Below are positions 44,810 to 53,550 of a DNA stretch of 64,000 nt, piece after piece (positions within the stretch are counted from its first letter, which is position 1; the number at the start of each line of letters is the position of its first letter). Position numbers and translations under genes: made by a program. Under the pieces are notes generated by a model. That model saw only the letters and a program-made list of their open reading frames with translations, ran no database searches and was not told the DNA's origin. Origin of the DNA: Bin5 sp965232575 (GTDB lineage Bacteria > Chloroflexota > Anaerolineae > Caldilineales > Caldilineaceae); assembly GCA_965232575.1 (NCBI GenBank), contig CBDDPZ010000009.1, forward strand, positions 1,857,984 to 1,921,983, given 5' to 3'.

Positions 44810-45988
44810 ATGACAGCCACCTGTTCTACTCTTTCACATCTTTCGTGCAGTCGGTGTGGTGAGGAGTACGACGCAGAGCAGTTGATGAACCTGTGCCCGG
44901 CCTGCGCGAAGCCCTTGCTGGCACGGTACGATCTTGCCGGGGCAGCGAAGACGCTGACGCGCGACACATTGCGGGGGCGTGAACCTTCGCTATGGCGGTA
45001 TGAGGAGGTGCTTCCGGTTCGGACGCGGGCGGCGCAACTCAAGCTGGGGGAGGGGTGGACGCCCCTGGTGCGTGCGCGTACGCTGGGCGGCGAGATCGGT
45101 TGCCCCGAAACGTTAATCAAAGATGAGTCGCTCAATCCGACCGGCAGCTTTAAGGCGAGAGGGCTGGTGATGGCGGTGGGCCGCGCCTTCGAGCTGGGCG
45201 CGGTGGAGCTGGCGATTCCGAGCGCGGGCAACGCTGCCGGCGCGATGAGCGCGTATGCCGCCAAGGCGGGGTTGCCCGCCCATGTCTATATGCCCGAGGA
45301 TGTGCCGGCGGCGTTTCGCGTCGAGTGCAGCAATTTGGGGGCGGAGGTAACGCTGGTTGACGGCCTGATCACCGACTGCGGGGCACGAGTGCGGGAGAAG
45401 GTCGAAGAGTGCGGCTGGTTTGACGTCAGCACGCTGAAGGAACCCTACCGGATTGAGGGGAAAAAGACGTTGGGCTATGAGGTGGTGGAGCAGCTTGGCT
45501 GGCGTATGCCCGATGTGATCATATACCCGACCGGCGGCGGTACGGGGTTGGTGGGCATGTGGAAGGCGTTTGACGAGATGGAGCAGATGGGCCTGGTTGG
45601 AAGCGAACGGCCGCGCATGGTCAGTGTCCAGAGCAGCGGCTGCGCGCCGATGGTGCGCGCATTTGAGCAGGGCGAAGAGTTTGCCGAGGCATGGGAGGGC
45701 GCGAAAACGGTTGCGGACGGCCTGCGCGTTCCTGCAGCGGTGGGAGACTTCCTGATTCTCGAGGCGGTGCGGGAAAGCGGCGGCGTTGCCCTTGCGGTCA
45801 CCGACGAAGAGATGCTGTGCAGCGCCAAGCAGATGGGGCGGCATACCGGCGTTTTTCCGGCTCCGGAGGGGGCGGCGACGCTGGCCGGTCAGAAGCGTCT
45901 GTTGGAATCAGGTTGGCTTCAGGGAGACGAAACAGTGGTCCTGTTCAATACCGGAAGCGGGCTGAAATACGCCCATTTGTGGTCATAA
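44810..45988 (+). CDS. thrC: Threonine synthase with N-terminal zinc-ribbon-like segment
   Basis: A 392-residue PLP-dependent enzyme converting O-phosphohomoserine to threonine. The N-terminus has CSRC (13-16) and CPAC (29-32), a probable zinc ribbon seen in one threonine synthase subfamily. The PLP lysine is Lys115 in NPTGSFKARG, and the phosphate-binding glycine loop is YPTGGGTGLVGM. The C-terminal PAPEGAATL motif is also conserved. The neighbouring chaperonin-like gene starts about 80 bases downstream. Other fold-type II enzymes are less likely given the zinc ribbon. Confidence 0.9.
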   Translation: MTATCSTLSHLSCSRCGEEYDAEQLMNLCPACAKPLLARYDLAGAAKTLTRDTLRGREPSLWRYEEVLPVRTRAAQLKLGEGWTPLVRARTLGGEIGCPETLIKDESLNPTGSFKARGLVMAVGRAFELGAVELAIPSAGNAAGAMSAYAAKAGLPAHVYMPEDVPAAFRVECSNLGAEVTLVDGLITDCGARVREKVEECGWFDVSTLKEPYRIEGKKTLGYEVVEQLGWRMPDVIIYPTGGGTGLVGMWKAFDEMEQMGLVGSERPRMVSVQSSGCAPMVRAFEQGEEFAEAWEGAKTVADGLRVPAAVGDFLILEAVRESGGVALAVTDEEMLCSAKQMGRHTGVFPAPEGAATLAGQKRLLESGWLQGDETVVLFNTGSGLKYAHLWS

Positions 45989-46066
45989 TCCTGATTGCGA
46001 TGGACTTGAAAAAGAGACGATCCGGAAGAGAAGCCAAAGCACACGGAAGATAATCGAGGTGTAAAG

Positions 46067-47695
46067 TTGGAACGTATCAAAAATTACAGGGCCGCGGTCG
46101 CCGGCCCGGAAGAGACGCACGAGAATCTGAGCGACGGCATCAACAGCATCGCCGATCTGCTGGCGCCGACCCTCGGCCCGATCGGCGGACACGTGGTGCA
46201 TGAGCGGGACGGCACGCGGGGGCCGGAGCTACTGGACGACGCGGCCACTGCAGTCCGGCGTATACTCAGCCTGGGGGACCCGCGCGTGGACGTCGGCGCG
46301 ATGCTGATGCGTCACATCGTTTGGCGGATCGCGGGGAAAGTGGGGGATGGCGGTACGGCCACGGCCCTGCTGACGCGGGAGATTTACCGCCAGGCTCTGA
46401 AGATGATGACAGCCGGTATCGGATACCGGGAGTTGGAGATCGGTCTGCAAGCGGCCACTGCAGCCGTACGCGAAGAGATGGCTGAGATGGCCTCGCCAGT
46501 CGAGACCGAAGACGACCTCGCGGTGGTGGCTCTGACGGTTGTCAAAGACCCGGATCTAGCGGCAACGATTGGCGAACTGAGCTATCTGCTGGGCCCGGAC
46601 GCGCGCGTCTCGGTCGAGAAGTTTGTGGCTCCCTTTCTGGCGCGTGAGTACCATGCCGGCGCCAACTACAAGGCCGAGATCGCCAGTTTCCATCTTTACA
46701 CCGACCCGATTCGCAAGTGGGCCATTTACGGCGATTCCACGATCGCCCTGGTTGATGACACGCTTTCGGAGGCGGCCGAGACGGTTGCGCTGATCGAGGC
46801 GGCGATGAAGATGGGGAAGAAGTCTCTTGTCATTATTGCCTCCCATATAAAGGAGGAGGCGCTCCATGTAATGGTGCGCAACCAGAACGAAGAGAAGAAG
46901 AAGATTTCAATACTCGGCATCCAGTTGAAGGAGATAGGCGACCCGCGACGAATGGCCTTCCAGGACCTGACGACGCTCACAGGCGCCAATATCCTCGGCC
47001 GCAACTATTATGCCTATGCGGCCAACGCCAAAGAAGCTGATCTGGGCGAAGCGATGCGGGTGCAGGTTGATCGCAAGATGATGCAGCTGCAACCCTATCA
47101 GAGCCGCATTTCTGAGATGCAGGAGACAGTCGATCAGCTTCGGACCCGGCTGGAAGGCCTGCGGGTGGATGATGATGAACGCGATGACATCATCAACCGT
47201 TTGGCTGCGCTCACCGGCGGCATGGGTGTGCTGAAGGTGGGCACCAATCTCAAGCATGAGCGCGATATTGTATCGGCTCTGTCGGAGCGGGCGCTCACTG
47301 CCACCTCGCAGGCTCACAGGACCGGCGTCGTGCCGGGAGGCGGCGCGGCCTTTGTCCACGCGCGCAAGGCGTTGGACAAGCTGGAAATGGATGGCGATGA
47401 GAACGTCGGGGTCAAGGTACTCAATGATTCCCTGGACGCGCCATTCTTGCAGATAGTTCAGAACGCGGGCATCGAATCCCCCTCTGTAGCTGCCATTCGG
47501 CTGGAAGAGGCGGGGCCCGCCTACGCCTATGATGTAGTCAAAAAACAGCTTGTCAATGCCCAGGAAACGGGCTTGGTGGATGTCACGGGCGTGCAGACTG
47601 CGGTGCTGGAAACGGCCGTCAGCGGCGCTTTAATGGCATTGGGCACCAACACGATCGTATTCCACCGCGATCCAACAGAAAGTATGGAACCGTAA
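46067..47695 (+). CDS. Divergent GroEL-like (HSP60/TCP-1 family) chaperonin
   Basis: A 542-residue protein matching chaperonin architecture: TLGPIGG at 35-41 (GroEL TLGPKGR), VGDGGTATA at 92-100 (GroEL AGDGTTTAT), a GroEL-like helical region before LTGGMGVLKVGTNLKHE (382-398), and VVPGGGAAF at 421-429. The ATPase site is altered: Thr89 and Thr91 equivalents are Gly97 and Ala99, and the catalytic Asp398 equivalent is Arg408 (SERALTAT versus VEDALHAT). The Asp52 equivalent, Asp58, is kept. It is therefore a paralogue, not the housekeeping GroEL, and probably slow or dead in ATP hydrolysis. No groES is adjacent. Its stop is three bases from the next ATG, so it is coupled to a propeller protein gene. 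Confidence 0.83.
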   Translation: MERIKNYRAAVAGPEETHENLSDGINSIADLLAPTLGPIGGHVVHERDGTRGPELLDDAATAVRRILSLGDPRVDVGAMLMRHIVWRIAGKVGDGGTATALLTREIYRQALKMMTAGIGYRELEIGLQAATAAVREEMAEMASPVETEDDLAVVALTVVKDPDLAATIGELSYLLGPDARVSVEKFVAPFLAREYHAGANYKAEIASFHLYTDPIRKWAIYGDSTIALVDDTLSEAAETVALIEAAMKMGKKSLVIIASHIKEEALHVMVRNQNEEKKKISILGIQLKEIGDPRRMAFQDLTTLTGANILGRNYYAYAANAKEADLGEAMRVQVDRKMMQLQPYQSRISEMQETVDQLRTRLEGLRVDDDERDDIINRLAALTGGMGVLKVGTNLKHERDIVSALSERALTATSQAHRTGVVPGGGAAFVHARKALDKLEMDGDENVGVKVLNDSLDAPFLQIVQNAGIESPSVAAIRLEEAGPAYAYDVVKKQLVNAQETGLVDVTGVQTAVLETAVSGALMALGTNTIVFHRDPTESMEP

Positions 47696-47698
47696 ACG

Positions 47699-48619
47699 AT
47701 GTCGATCATTCTCTCTCTTTCTGAACATGAAGGAAGCATTTGGGCAGCCGGCCCCTATGGCCTGTTTGCCGTTGGCGAGCAGGCGTTGACACCCACACCG
47801 CAGCCGCAGGAAAGGTTGACCGCAGCCTGTAGTCTCGGGGACCGCATTTTTACCGGCGGCGCGCCCTTTGGCGTGGCCTATCTTCTGGACAGTGCGGAGC
47901 AGTGGCAGGCGGCATGGCAGGAGGGCGCGGACTCAGCTGTGCTCGCTTTTGCTTCGGCGCCGGACTACGACGATTCGGGGGTTATCCTGGCTGGCAGCGA
48001 GGGTGACGGCGTGCTTCGCAGCCGCGATCGGGGCCTGCGCTGGATGCCCAGCAATTTCGGTTTGCGAAACCTGACCGTTCTGACGCTGGCCTGGGCACCG
48101 CTAATGAACGAGGACGCGTGGCCCCGCTGGCAGGTCGTGTTTGCGGGGACGGAGGAGGGCATCTACCGTTCGCCCAATGCGGGGCTGGGGTGGAAGCGCA
48201 GCGAATCCGCTGACGCTGCCTACCAGACTGTCGCGGTTTCGCCCGACGTTCATTGCAGCGGGTTGGTGCTTGCCGGTACTGAGGCGGGCGGACTTTGGCG
48301 TTCGACAGACGGGGGCCGCTCGTTCGCGGCCGTGGAAGAAGCGCCGGAACAGGTGAACGCGCTGGTCGCCCTGGCAAACAGCTCGGAGAGTGCCTCCGCG
48401 AGCAAGAGCGGCGGTTCGACCGGCTGGTTGCTGAGCGATGACACGCAGCTGTGGAGCTCGCAGGACGGAGCGGCCTGGTCACCGGTTGAAGGGAGCACAC
48501 CCGCTCTTTGCATGCTGGAGGTGGACGGCAGCGTCTATATAGGCGGCGAAAACGGTGTCACCGTGCTGAACAGCGCCAGTTTGCAGGTCGAAAAGCAGTT
48601 GCAGATTCCGCCAATGTAA
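47699..48619 (+). CDS. Beta-propeller protein with sialidase/YCF48-like repeats
   Basis: A 306-residue soluble protein without a signal peptide. Repeated blades end in motifs such as GVLRSRDRGLRWMP, GIYRSPNAGLGWKR and GLWRSTDGGRSFAA, the Asp-box-like signature of sialidase-type or photosystem-assembly (YCF48) propellers. It begins three bases after the chaperonin-like gene and is thus translationally linked to it, which suggests that it acts with that protein, possibly as a partner or client. No catalytic sialidase residues were recognised, so an enzyme function is not proposed. Confidence 0.72.
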   Translation: MSIILSLSEHEGSIWAAGPYGLFAVGEQALTPTPQPQERLTAACSLGDRIFTGGAPFGVAYLLDSAEQWQAAWQEGADSAVLAFASAPDYDDSGVILAGSEGDGVLRSRDRGLRWMPSNFGLRNLTVLTLAWAPLMNEDAWPRWQVVFAGTEEGIYRSPNAGLGWKRSESADAAYQTVAVSPDVHCSGLVLAGTEAGGLWRSTDGGRSFAAVEEAPEQVNALVALANSSESASASKSGGSTGWLLSDDTQLWSSQDGAAWSPVEGSTPALCMLEVDGSVYIGGENGVTVLNSASLQVEKQLQIPPM

Positions 48620-48866
48620 CAGAATGTTGGCGTAGTTTGTAAGTCCCGCCGACCTGAAATGCCAGCCCACCCGGAACGGGTCTGGTGTGCATGGCGGCGG
48701 GATTTTCACGCCCTGGAGTTCTCTTTCGCGCCTCTGCCGAGCAATTGCGCTGGCGCGCGAAATCTGGATGCGTTTGCACCAAGACGCGTAGTCGTGCGAA
48801 AGATCGGCACTCCATTTCTGAGTCAACCGCATTCGTTCAGTCACTCGCACTCTCCGGAGAACGCCC

Positions 48867-49937
48867 ATGCTTCTCATTGACGCCCACCTCGACCTGGCCA
48901 TGAACGCGCTGCAGGGCAACCGGGACCTGACGCGTTCGGTCTATACGATTCGCACGACAGAGCAGAAGAACAGTGGAAAGGGACAGGGTTATGGCACGGT
49001 CGCCTTTCCGGAGATGCGCCAAGGCCGCGTCGCCCTCAGTTTCGCCACTGCGATCGCGCGTTCAACGGGACGTCCCACCCCTAATATCGACTACGATCAC
49101 CCCACGCAGGCTTGCGCGATGGCGCAGGGCCATCTGGCGTACTACCGGGGGCTGGAGGATCTGGGGATCGTGCGCGTCATCACGACTGGCGCCGAGCTGG
49201 AAGAGCACTGGAGTGCGTGGACAGCATGGGATGATGCGGGAAGTGAGGAGCCACCGCTTGGTTTTGTGCTGTCGATGGAAGGGGCGGATCCGATCCTGAC
49301 TCCGGAGCATGTTGAGTTCTGGTATGAGGCGGGTCTGCGGGCGATCGGTCCGTCTCACTACGGCCCCAACCGCTATGCAGGCGGCACAGGGACCGAACTC
49401 GGACTGGGTGAGATGGGACCAGCGCTGCTGCAGGAGATGGAGCGTCTGGGAATCATGCTGGACCTGACGCACTTGTCAGATGAATCATTCTGGCAGGCGC
49501 TGGAAATCTACAATGGGCCTGTGCTGGCCAGCCACAACAATTGCCGGGCGATCGTCCCGCACCAGCGACAGTTCAGCGACGAGCAGCTGCGTGCCATCAT
49601 CGAACGCGGCGGGGTCGTCGGCATGGCGATGGACGTTTGGATGATGTCGACGAAGTGGCGGGGCGGCCAGGCGTGGAACTACGATATTATGCTGGAAGAT
49701 ATCATGCCCCACATCGATCACATATGCGAGTTGGCGGGCAATGCCAACAACATCGCCATTGGGACCGATCTTGACGGCGGCTTTGGCCGCGAGCAGTCGC
49801 CCGCGGACCTGGATACGATCGCGGATCTGCAGCGGATTCCGGAGTTGCTGCGCGGCAACGGATACGCGGAGGACGATATCGCGGCGATCTGCCATGGGAA
49901 CTGGCTGCGGCTCTTGCGAGAGGCGCTTGGAGACTAA
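48867..49937 (+). CDS. Membrane dipeptidase (renal dipeptidase family, peptidase M19)
   Basis: A 356-residue zinc dipeptidase of the M19 family. Zinc ligands are visible: His7-x-Asp9 (DAHLDL), Glu138 (LSMEGAD), His202 (DLTHLSD) and His223 (ASHNN), with the conserved GTDLDGG near the C-terminus. The family hydrolyses dipeptides, including some with D-residues. No signal peptide is seen, so it is cytosolic here. The ATG at 48867 follows GGAGA. The downstream cytochrome gene begins four bases after its stop, so they form one transcript. Confidence 0.88.
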   Translation: MLLIDAHLDLAMNALQGNRDLTRSVYTIRTTEQKNSGKGQGYGTVAFPEMRQGRVALSFATAIARSTGRPTPNIDYDHPTQACAMAQGHLAYYRGLEDLGIVRVITTGAELEEHWSAWTAWDDAGSEEPPLGFVLSMEGADPILTPEHVEFWYEAGLRAIGPSHYGPNRYAGGTGTELGLGEMGPALLQEMERLGIMLDLTHLSDESFWQALEIYNGPVLASHNNCRAIVPHQRQFSDEQLRAIIERGGVVGMAMDVWMMSTKWRGGQAWNYDIMLEDIMPHIDHICELAGNANNIAIGTDLDGGFGREQSPADLDTIADLQRIPELLRGNGYAEDDIAAICHGNWLRLLREALGD

Positions 49938-49941
49938 TAAG

Positions 49942-50472
49942 ATGAAGCGCGGTACTTTGACGCTCTTGACCCTGGCGATAGCGCTGGTACTTTTGGCGTG
50001 CGGGACGCCCGGCGGTGAAGGAAGCGACCAAGCGTTGCCGAGCCAGGCCCCGACCGTGGAAGTTACAGCAACTCCGACCGAGGTCAGTCTTCCTCAGATT
50101 GAGGGGCCTGTGGAGGGGGCGGATGCTTCCAATGCGCAATTGGTGGCACTGGGGGAGGTTCTCTACCAGCAGCATTGCGCCTCCTGCCATGGCGCGGAGC
50201 TGGAGGGGCAACCGAACTGGCGCCTACGGGACGAAAACGGATACCTGCCCGCCCCGCCCCACGATGAGACTGGTCACACGTGGCATCACCCCGACGAACA
50301 GCTATTTGAGATAACAAAGATAGGGACGGAGGCATTCGTAGGTAGAGGATACAGGAGCAATATGATCGGTTTCGAAGATCAGCTTGACGATTCTGAGATC
50401 TGGGCGATTCTGTCCTTTATAAAGAGCCAATGGCCGCCGAGAATTCAGGCGGCGCAGCCCCAAATAAAATAG
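49942..50472 (+). CDS. c-type cytochrome lipoprotein
   Basis: A 176-residue exported lipoprotein: signal peptide with lipobox LLAC (Cys20), a Ser/Thr/Pro linker to about residue 60, then one class I cytochrome c domain with CASCH at 79-83 and distal ligand Met141 (SNMIGF). It is probably an electron carrier on the outer face of the membrane. ATG at 49942 lies four bases after the dipeptidase stop; an ORF starting at 49741 is in a different frame of the dipeptidase and is not the start. It resembles the cytochrome domain fused to LysM repeats at 15320-16672 only in the general fold. Confidence 0.86.
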   Translation: MKRGTLTLLTLAIALVLLACGTPGGEGSDQALPSQAPTVEVTATPTEVSLPQIEGPVEGADASNAQLVALGEVLYQQHCASCHGAELEGQPNWRLRDENGYLPAPPHDETGHTWHHPDEQLFEITKIGTEAFVGRGYRSNMIGFEDQLDDSEIWAILSFIKSQWPPRIQAAQPQIK

Positions 50473-50663
50473 TCAAAGTCGGCGGATTCTTTTCGGCTAG
50501 AGTGGGCCTCAAGTATCGCGAAGCAGCGGTCGAAAGCGAGGAAGGGCTGGTTTGGTTCTGGATTGGCGCCCACGCCGAATATGACAAGTTGATTCGGCAG
50601 AGGTCTCTAAGAAAAGTAATGAGTAACAATCATAAGACATTCATTCACCTTTCCATTTGGTAA
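50430..50663 (+). CDS. Possible small protein overlapping the cytochrome gene end
   Basis: A 77-codon frame. The stretch FFSARVGLKYREAAV, EEGLVWFWIGAHAEYDKLI has a protein-like composition with a helical/aromatic core, unlike typical shadow frames. It overlaps the cytochrome gene by 43 bases and fills the otherwise empty 213-base gap before RidA. No family was assigned. It may be a genuine small gene or a decayed fragment. Confidence 0.35.
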   Translation: MAAENSGGAAPNKIVKVGGFFSARVGLKYREAAVESEEGLVWFWIGAHAEYDKLIRQRSLRKVMSNNHKTFIHLSIW

Positions 50664-50685
50664 GAGGTAACGGGAGACATCACAA

Positions 50686-51066
50686 ATGCGCAAGGAAGTA
50701 TATACCGAGAAGGGAGCGCCACCCGCGGGCATCTACTCGCAGGGCATCGTGGCTGACGGGCCGGTCGCGTACATCGCGGGTCAGGGGCCGCTGGACCCTG
50801 CCACCGGTCAACGCGTCGAGGGTGGATTTCGCGAACAGGCGACGCGGGTATTCGATAATCTGACGATCCTGCTGGAGGCGGCCGGCACTTCATGGGAACA
50901 CGTGACGAAAGTCGGTGTTTTTCTGGCTGACCTGAACGACTTCGCGGAGATGAATGAGGTCTACGAGCAGTATGTCACCAAGCCCTATCCGGCGCGTACC
51001 ACGGTAGGCTGCCAGCTGCCGAATATTCTGCTCGAAGTCGATTGCATCGCTGTCGTTCCGGAATAG
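50686..51066 (+). CDS. RidA family protein (reactive imine/enamine deaminase)
   Basis: A 126-residue YjgF/YER057c/UK114 protein. These hydrolyse reactive enamine/imine intermediates such as 2-aminoacrylate and protect PLP enzymes. The conserved Arg in YPARTTVGCQLP corresponds to the catalytic Arg105 of RidA, with the Glu in LLEVDCIAVVP near the C-terminus. The N-terminal GIYSQGIVADGPVAYIAGQGPLDP is typical. A second, more divergent RidA homologue is at 62302-62751. A small conserved protein and an aminotransferase follow, which is consistent with a PLP-related cluster. Confidence 0.9.
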   Translation: MRKEVYTEKGAPPAGIYSQGIVADGPVAYIAGQGPLDPATGQRVEGGFREQATRVFDNLTILLEAAGTSWEHVTKVGVFLADLNDFAEMNEVYEQYVTKPYPARTTVGCQLPNILLEVDCIAVVPE

Positions 51067-51110
51067 TGGCGGCGGTCTTGGCAGGCAACACAATGCGAGA
51101 GGAGTGAAAT

Positions 51111-51404
51111 ATGACTTTTGACGAATTCAAAGCCAGCCTCGCTGACGACGCCCCTCCGGCCGGCGTGGGCGCGCCGCTGCTGGCCCTGTGGATGGAGGCG
51201 GGGGACGACTGGGACGGGGCACACGACGCACTGCAAGGGCAACCGGATGGCAACGGTTCGGCCTGGGTGCACGCCTATCTGCACCGGGTTGAAGGCGATC
51301 TCCCGAATGCCGATCACTGGTACCGCCGCGCCCAGAAACCGGTCAGCAGGGCACCTTTGCCCCAGGAGTGGGAGGAGATCGCCCGGGCTTTGCTGCAAGA
51401 CTGA
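51111..51404 (+). CDS. Conserved hypothetical small protein
   Basis: A 97-residue soluble acidic protein. The core is GDDWDGAHDALQGQPDGNGSAWVHAYLHRVEGDLPNADHWYRRA, a pattern I recognise as a conserved but unnamed family of short helical (TPR-like) proteins. The ATG at 51111 has GAGAGGAG close upstream. It lies 45 bases after RidA and about 70 bases before the aminotransferase. No function assigned. Confidence 0.72.
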   Translation: MTFDEFKASLADDAPPAGVGAPLLALWMEAGDDWDGAHDALQGQPDGNGSAWVHAYLHRVEGDLPNADHWYRRAQKPVSRAPLPQEWEEIARALLQD

Positions 51405-51477
51405 TCGATTCTGACAAAGCTGTAGCTGACCGTTCGGGTAACGCAAGTTGGTTGCGGAAAGGACATTCCCGCCTCTC

Positions 51478-52689
51478 ATGCCATCCCCTTCTTTCGCGCC
51501 CTCTGCCGAACGCGTCCCGGAATCCCGTATTCGGGCGCTGGCGGACGTAGCATTCGGCATGGAGGACGTGCTTTTTCTGCAGTTCGGTGAGTCGACCTTG
51601 CCGACACCGCCCTACGTGATTGACGCGGTGAACCGGGCAGCGCAGGAGGGTTGGACCTATTACTCCCCAAACCAGGGGCTGCCGTCGCTGCGCGTTGCAA
51701 TTGCCAACCTGATAGCAAGGCTGCACGCAGTAGAGATCGATCCCTCGGAGATACAGGTCAATTCCGGGGGCGTGCAGGCGCTCAACCTGGCGATCAAGTG
51801 CGTGATCGATCCGGGTGATGAGGCGATTGTGCTAAGCCCGAACTGGCCCAACGGCTCGGCGATGATAGAGATGTTCGGCGGCCGCGCGGTAGAGGTGCCG
51901 ATGGCGCGGACCGGGCAGCGTTTTACGCCGGACCTGGAGGCGCTGGAGAGCGCACTGTCGCCGCAAACGCGCATGTTGTTATACGCTTCGCCCTCCAATC
52001 CGCTCGGCTGGACGGCGACGGTCGCTGAACAGAGGATGTTGCTGGACTTTGCGCGGAAACACGGGCTGTGGCTTCTGACAGACGAGGTCTACGAGCGCAT
52101 CTACTACGGCGGCCGGGGCGCGTCCCGGGGGGAGCGGGGCCAGACAGGCGCCGGGCAGATTGCGCCCTCGATATTGAAGCTGTGTTCGCGCGAAGACCCT
52201 GTCATAGTCGTCAATTCCTTCTCCAAGACCTACTGTATGACGGGCTGGCGGCTCGGTTGGATAGTGAGCCGGGCGGACTTCGTGCAGAAGGCGGCGCAGT
52301 TGAACGAGTTCATCGTTTCGCACGCGCCTACGATGATCCAGCGGGGCGGTGAAGCGGCAATTGCCCACGGTGAGGACGACATCGCGGCGATGGTGGAGGA
52401 GTTTCAGGAACGGCGGGACTACTGTGCCGAGATGCTGCGAACGGTTCCCGGCGTCAACCTGCCCGAGCCGGAGGGGGCCTTCTATCTCTTTCCGCAACTG
52501 GAAGGCGTCAACGACTCTTTCGAATTCGCTCTCGATCTGCTGCGCAAGAAGCGCGTAGCCGTCGCGCCGGGGAGCGCGTTCGGCAACGGCGGGGAAGGGT
52601 CGATCCGGATTTGCTACGCGCCGGGCATGGATGTCCTGAAGCCGGCAATGGAACGGATCTGCGAATTTATACATACTTATGGCTCGTGA
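51478..52689 (+). CDS. PLP-dependent aminotransferase, class I/II
   Basis: A 403-residue fold-type I aminotransferase. Seen: Tyr61 region (GWTYYSPNQGLPSLR), the Asn174 PLP-contact (SPSNPLGW), Asp202-x-x-Tyr205 (TDEVYERIYY), the Schiff-base Lys250 (NSFSKTYCMTGWR) and Arg258, and the substrate-binding Arg in SIRICYA. The ATG at 51478 is chosen because the family begins near here; a TTG at 51448 would add ten residues. Amino-acid specificity is not clear; aspartate or alanine-like aminotransferases are the nearest groups. It lies beside RidA, which commonly protects such enzymes. Confidence 0.87.
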   Translation: MPSPSFAPSAERVPESRIRALADVAFGMEDVLFLQFGESTLPTPPYVIDAVNRAAQEGWTYYSPNQGLPSLRVAIANLIARLHAVEIDPSEIQVNSGGVQALNLAIKCVIDPGDEAIVLSPNWPNGSAMIEMFGGRAVEVPMARTGQRFTPDLEALESALSPQTRMLLYASPSNPLGWTATVAEQRMLLDFARKHGLWLLTDEVYERIYYGGRGASRGERGQTGAGQIAPSILKLCSREDPVIVVNSFSKTYCMTGWRLGWIVSRADFVQKAAQLNEFIVSHAPTMIQRGGEAAIAHGEDDIAAMVEEFQERRDYCAEMLRTVPGVNLPEPEGAFYLFPQLEGVNDSFEFALDLLRKKRVAVAPGSAFGNGGEGSIRICYAPGMDVLKPAMERICEFIHTYGS

Positions 52690-52738
52690 CGGCAGCATAT
52701 CAGAATAATGTCCAGACCTACCACACAAGGAATATTGA

Positions 52739-53461
52739 ATGAATTCCCAAGCGATCCTGGAAGAACTGAAGACGGTCGATACGCCTTCGATCACCAACGT
52801 TGTCGCCACCTACCCTGAAAATCCGCTCTGCCTGGGCCTTTACAACCCATGGACGGAAAACTGGTATACGGATGAAACGATTCGCTGCATGTATCCGGAT
52901 CTGGGCGCGCTGGCCGGTTACGCGGTGACATGCGTCTATGGACTGCCGGACCCGAATTTTTCGCGGGTCTCGTTCATGGATGTGCTGGAGGCGCTGGACG
53001 CGTCGCCGAAGCCGACGATTCTGGTCCTGGAGCAGAAGTTTCCGCCCGAGATTGCGGGAAAGGTAGGGCTGGCCGGCGGCAATATGACGGCAGCGATGCA
53101 GGCTGTCGGCTGTGTGGGCTGCATTTCGAACGGGCCTTCGAGAGATATTGACGAGATCCGGCCGATGGGCTTCCAGTATCTGCTCAGCGGTGTCACCCCG
53201 GGGCATGGAGCCATGGCGGTTCAGTCTGTCAATGTACCTGTGCATATAAGGGGCATGGACGTAGCGCCGGGTGAGATCGTGCATATGGATGAGAACGGCG
53301 CGTGCAAGTTCCCGGCTGACCGGATGGAGGAGGTTTTGCGCAACGTCAAGCAATTGCTGGCGCATGAAGAGGAACGCATCGGCCAGATGCAGAAGGCTTC
53401 GAGCGCGGCGGAGGTGCGGGCGATCATGGCCGGGCACAGCTACGGGGATGACGAGAAGTAA
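52739..53461 (+). CDS. RraA family protein (HMG/CHA aldolase-like)
   Basis: A 240-residue RraA-fold protein. Family members include 4-hydroxy-4-methyl-2-oxoglutarate/4-carboxy-4-hydroxy-2-oxoadipate aldolases, oxaloacetate decarboxylases and the RNase E inhibitor RraA. The metal-dependent aldolase motif is present: GGNMTAAMQAVGCVGCISNG then Arg135-Asp136 (SRDIDEI), and a later HMDENG. The conserved Arg-Asp pair supports aldolase/decarboxylase chemistry rather than RNase regulation. It is the last gene before the terminator at 53496. Confidence 0.82.
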   Translation: MNSQAILEELKTVDTPSITNVVATYPENPLCLGLYNPWTENWYTDETIRCMYPDLGALAGYAVTCVYGLPDPNFSRVSFMDVLEALDASPKPTILVLEQKFPPEIAGKVGLAGGNMTAAMQAVGCVGCISNGPSRDIDEIRPMGFQYLLSGVTPGHGAMAVQSVNVPVHIRGMDVAPGEIVHMDENGACKFPADRMEEVLRNVKQLLAHEEERIGQMQKASSAAEVRAIMAGHSYGDDEK

Positions 53462-53495
53462 GAGGCGTTAGTCGAGTAGAATTGAGTTAGGCGTA

Positions 53496-53530
53496 AGGAG
53501 TGAGACAAGCTCTCACTCCTGTTTCTTTTC
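53496..53530 (+). terminator. Strong Rho-independent terminator
   Basis: A perfect 10-bp stem, AGGAGTGAGA (53496-53505) with TCTCACTCCT (53511-53520), has the 5-base loop CAAGC and is followed by GTTTCTTTT. It ends the plus-strand cluster before convergent minus-strand genes begin. Confidence 0.9.
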
Positions 53531-53550
53531 CACCCTGAGAGTACCTGATT

